DNA from: a virus
Strand: one strand, 5' to 3'
DNA length: 23,062 nucleotides
IMG/VR virus record: IMGVR_UViG_3300009146_000042
Location: 1 to 23,062 of that record
The notes under the pieces: generated by a model
The model's input: only the letters and a program-made list of their open reading frames with translations
Told to the model about the DNA's origin: nothing
Databases searched by the model: none
Shown here: positions 21,749-23,062 of the stretch, one piece after another
How positions within the stretch are numbered: the stretch's first letter is position 1
Layout: every line of letters starts with the position of its first letter
Program-made: the position numbers and the translations under genes

Positions 21749-22425
21749 CGCGCACCCGTAAATTGCACCTCGCGCCAATGGCCCAACAGCTCGCCTTAAG
21801 CGGCCTCTCCGTGTCGGCGATTGCGGCACAGTTAGGTGTCAATCACTCGACGATCTGGCGATGGATGATCACCGGTCGGGTGGATGATAGGCGCGCGCGA
21901 TCTAAGGTTCCAGTGATTGTCGGCGCCATGCGTGTAGGTCCTGGATCTATATGCAAGTGTGGGGCATTCAAGTCGCCGCGGGCGCCCCTCTGCCGCGTGT
22001 GTTACTGCGCCGACCGACGCTCGTACTGGAACTTTAACTGTGCATGTGGCGGGCGAAAGTCAAAGAATGCCGCGCGCTGTCAATCGTGCGCGTGGCGTCG
22101 ACTCCGGAAGCTACAAACCTGCGAGTGGTGTCGCGAATCCTTTTGGAGGCCACTAAGGCAGGCCGAGACCGACGCACGGAGATATTGTTCCAAGCGGTGT
22201 TATGGCTACGCTAAATCGATCTATGGGGTCAGCCCGTCCGCCCGCGCAGAGTTAGCCGCGCTCCCCGTGATGTCCCGAGAATCCAGAAACCAACTCACTG
22301 AATTGCTGGCGCTCCGTCGTGAAGCGAAACGCCGGCTCAGGGGCGGGTCTACTGACGACGGCACGGTATGGGCGGATCCTATACCAACAGGGGAGGGGCC
22401 GCCCCCCTTCCGAATGAGCGCATGA
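21745..22425 (+). CDS. TerS-like HTH fused to three zinc ribbons
   Basis: A 226-residue protein. Its first 46 residues (with AIAAQLGVNHSTIWRWM) match those of the small terminase at 47-547 at 25 positions with one gap. The rest is different: three successive zinc ribbons, C70/C72/C83/C86, C99/C101/C112/C115 and C126/C129/C148/C152 (the last in RRYCSKRCYG, like fingers in phage HNH proteins), then a basic helical tail (LTELLALRREAKRRLRG). No HNH catalytic residues are seen. It may bind the same DNA site as TerS and act as a regulator, competitor or packaging cofactor; this is inference. Base composition is less GC-rich than that of its neighbours. ATG overlaps the preceding stop. Confidence 0.75.
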   Translation: MTRTRKLHLAPMAQQLALSGLSVSAIAAQLGVNHSTIWRWMITGRVDDRRARSKVPVIVGAMRVGPGSICKCGAFKSPRAPLCRVCYCADRRSYWNFNCACGGRKSKNAARCQSCAWRRLRKLQTCEWCRESFWRPLRQAETDARRYCSKRCYGYAKSIYGVSPSARAELAALPVMSRESRNQLTELLALRREAKRRLRGGSTDDGTVWADPIPTGEGPPPFRMSA

Positions 22426-22431
22426 TAGGCC

Positions 22432-22662
22432 GTGTCTCTGCGCCTGGCGCTCGTCGTCGCCCTGGTGGCGCTCGTCTCGAGCTGTGCGGCCAAGGCCGTC
22501 TGGCTCGATGGGACGGCGCTCGTCGTCGAGGACTACGCAAGCGCGCGTGTTCGGTTGTATCGGGCGGGGGTGCATTGCCGGCTCGAGGTGATCACGCTCA
22601 CCGAAACGGTAGTCACCCTGCCGACCCGGTGCGTCTCGGTCCCCCGTCGCGCGACACCATGA
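22432..22662 (+). CDS. Putative small lipoprotein
   Basis: A 76-residue protein from a GTG. Its start SLRLALVVALVALVSSC is a signal peptide with lipobox VSSC (lipidated C18), followed by a short mature strand-rich domain with two further cysteines (HCRLE, TRCVS). This implies export and anchoring in an envelope membrane. Phage lipoproteins include Rz1 spanins and superinfection exclusion proteins. It lacks the proline-rich Rz1 pattern, and no Rz-like partner is seen, so exclusion or another surface role is equally possible. Confidence 0.6.
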   Translation: MSLRLALVVALVALVSSCAAKAVWLDGTALVVEDYASARVRLYRAGVHCRLEVITLTETVVTLPTRCVSVPRRATP

Positions 22663-22690
22663 GGGGGGGCAGGGGCAGCAGCAGGGGGGG
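22663..22690 (+). repeat. G-rich tract, possible quadruplex
   Basis: G7 (22663-22669), G4 (22672-22675) and G7 (22684-22690) stand within 28 bases, just before the HNH start codon. Since the G7 runs can be split, four runs of at least three G's are available. It also acts as a purine-rich ribosome binding region. Being next to the HNH-TerS block, it may belong to the packaging region; no cos sequence can be identified. Confidence 0.5.
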
Positions 22691-22692
22691 CC

Positions 22693-23031
22693 ATGTCTAG
22701 CGCGGCGCGGCGCCCCTGTCTCGAGCCGAGGTGTCCCGCCCTGGCGGGGGAGGGGGAGACCCGCTGCGCCGTCCACCGTCGGGACCCTCGTCCCTCGAGG
22801 ACCGCCCGCGGGTACGATGAGGACTGGCAACGCTTGCGCTTCTGGTTCATGCAGCAACCCGAGAACCAACTGTGCCGACATTGTCACGATCGCGGCCTCG
22901 TGATCCTCGCGACTGATGTCGATCACATCATTCCGTTTCGATCGCTCGACGATCCGCGACGACTCGATCGGAAAAACTTGCAGCCGTTGTGCTCGCGCTG
23001 TCACGGTTTGAAAACACGTCGGGGGGGGTAG
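22693..23031 (+). CDS. HNH endonuclease of the packaging module
   Basis: A 112-residue nuclease. The N-terminus has a possible extra zinc site (C9, C14, C25, H28). Residues 61-109 form the HNH fold: C61/C64 (CRHC) and C100/C103 (CSRC) bind the structural zinc, and DVDHIIPF (H78), N95 in RKNLQPL and H104 in RCHGLKT make the active site. HNH proteins next to TerS are needed in several HK97-type phages for cos cutting with terminase. Read circularly, TerS begins 77 bases after it. The 3' end is followed by the split terminator. Confidence 0.88.
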   Translation: MSSAARRPCLEPRCPALAGEGETRCAVHRRDPRPSRTARGYDEDWQRLRFWFMQQPENQLCRHCHDRGLVILATDVDHIIPFRSLDDPRRLDRKNLQPLCSRCHGLKTRRGG

Positions 23032-23041
23032 GAAAATGTTC

Positions 23042-23062
23042 AAAACCGTCGTGCTTCCAAAC
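23042..23062 (+). terminator. Left half of the intrinsic terminator that spans the window ends
   Basis: AAAACCGTCGT (23042-23052), loop GCTTCCAA (23053-23060), then the last two bases plus bases 1-9 give ACGGCGGTTTT. This makes an 11-bp stem with one G-T wobble, followed by two more T's. It lies eleven bases after the HNH stop, where a terminator is expected, which supports joining the two window ends. Confidence 0.65.

Noticed and set aside
1-23062. CRISPR array, insertion sequence, rRNA or a host-chromosome segment.
   Set aside because: No regularly spaced repeats, transposase, ribosomal RNA sequence or housekeeping gene was seen.

Overview
The window is a GC-rich, almost entirely plus-strand phage genome. 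It is a temperate siphovirus with an HK97-type head, a long non-contractile tail, a tyrosine integrase and a tRNA-derived attachment site. No bacterial housekeeping gene is present. Joining the last base to the first completes an intrinsic-terminator hairpin between the HNH gene and the small terminase gene, so I read the 23,062 bases as a circular (or circularly permuted) and probably complete genome. This would be small for a temperate siphovirus. The host cannot be named. A lipobox lipoprotein and the 3' half of a CCA-encoding tRNA-Pro(CGG) at the attachment site fit a high-GC, probably Gram-negative, bacterium.

Layout. 1-4.3 kb: small and large terminase, a ribbon-helix-helix protein, and a fused prohead protease/major capsid protein with a possible internal capsid start. 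4.3-7.7 kb: a long inverted repeat, portal, a collagen-like protein with a carbohydrate-binding-like end, connector, head closure and tail completion proteins. 7.7-15.2 kb: tail tube, tail assembly chaperone with a poly-A frameshift, tape measure, two tail fibre-type proteins (one ending in an S74 self-cleaving chaperone) and a 1041-residue hub or receptor-binding protein. 15.2-17.0 kb: small membrane, zinc-ribbon and unknown proteins, one of them on the minus strand. 17.0-19.3 kb: a divergent control region, a small coupled ORF, an excisionase-like HTH protein, a small basic protein and the integrase. 19.3-20.2 kb: two small genes, a 78-bp direct repeat, the attP core and putative integrase arm sites. 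20.2-23.0 kb: a replication initiator carrying an iteron array, RusA resolvase, small proteins, a paralogue of the small terminase DNA-binding domain fused to three zinc ribbons, a lipoprotein and the HNH nuclease.

How it works together. Most structural genes overlap by 1-14 bases or abut, implying one translationally coupled late operon. HNH, TerS, TerL and portal form the packaging motor. The integrase, excisionase-like protein and attP form the integration module. The initiator, iterons and RusA form a minimal replication/recombination module.

The most unusual features are: (i) the TerS-like HTH fused to a triple zinc ribbon; (ii) an HTH domain inserted into the integrase catalytic domain; (iii) an 11-bp iteron array inside the replication gene that ignores the reading frame; (iv) two promoters placed so that their genes would be essentially leaderless; (v) the absence of any recognisable repressor or endolysin.
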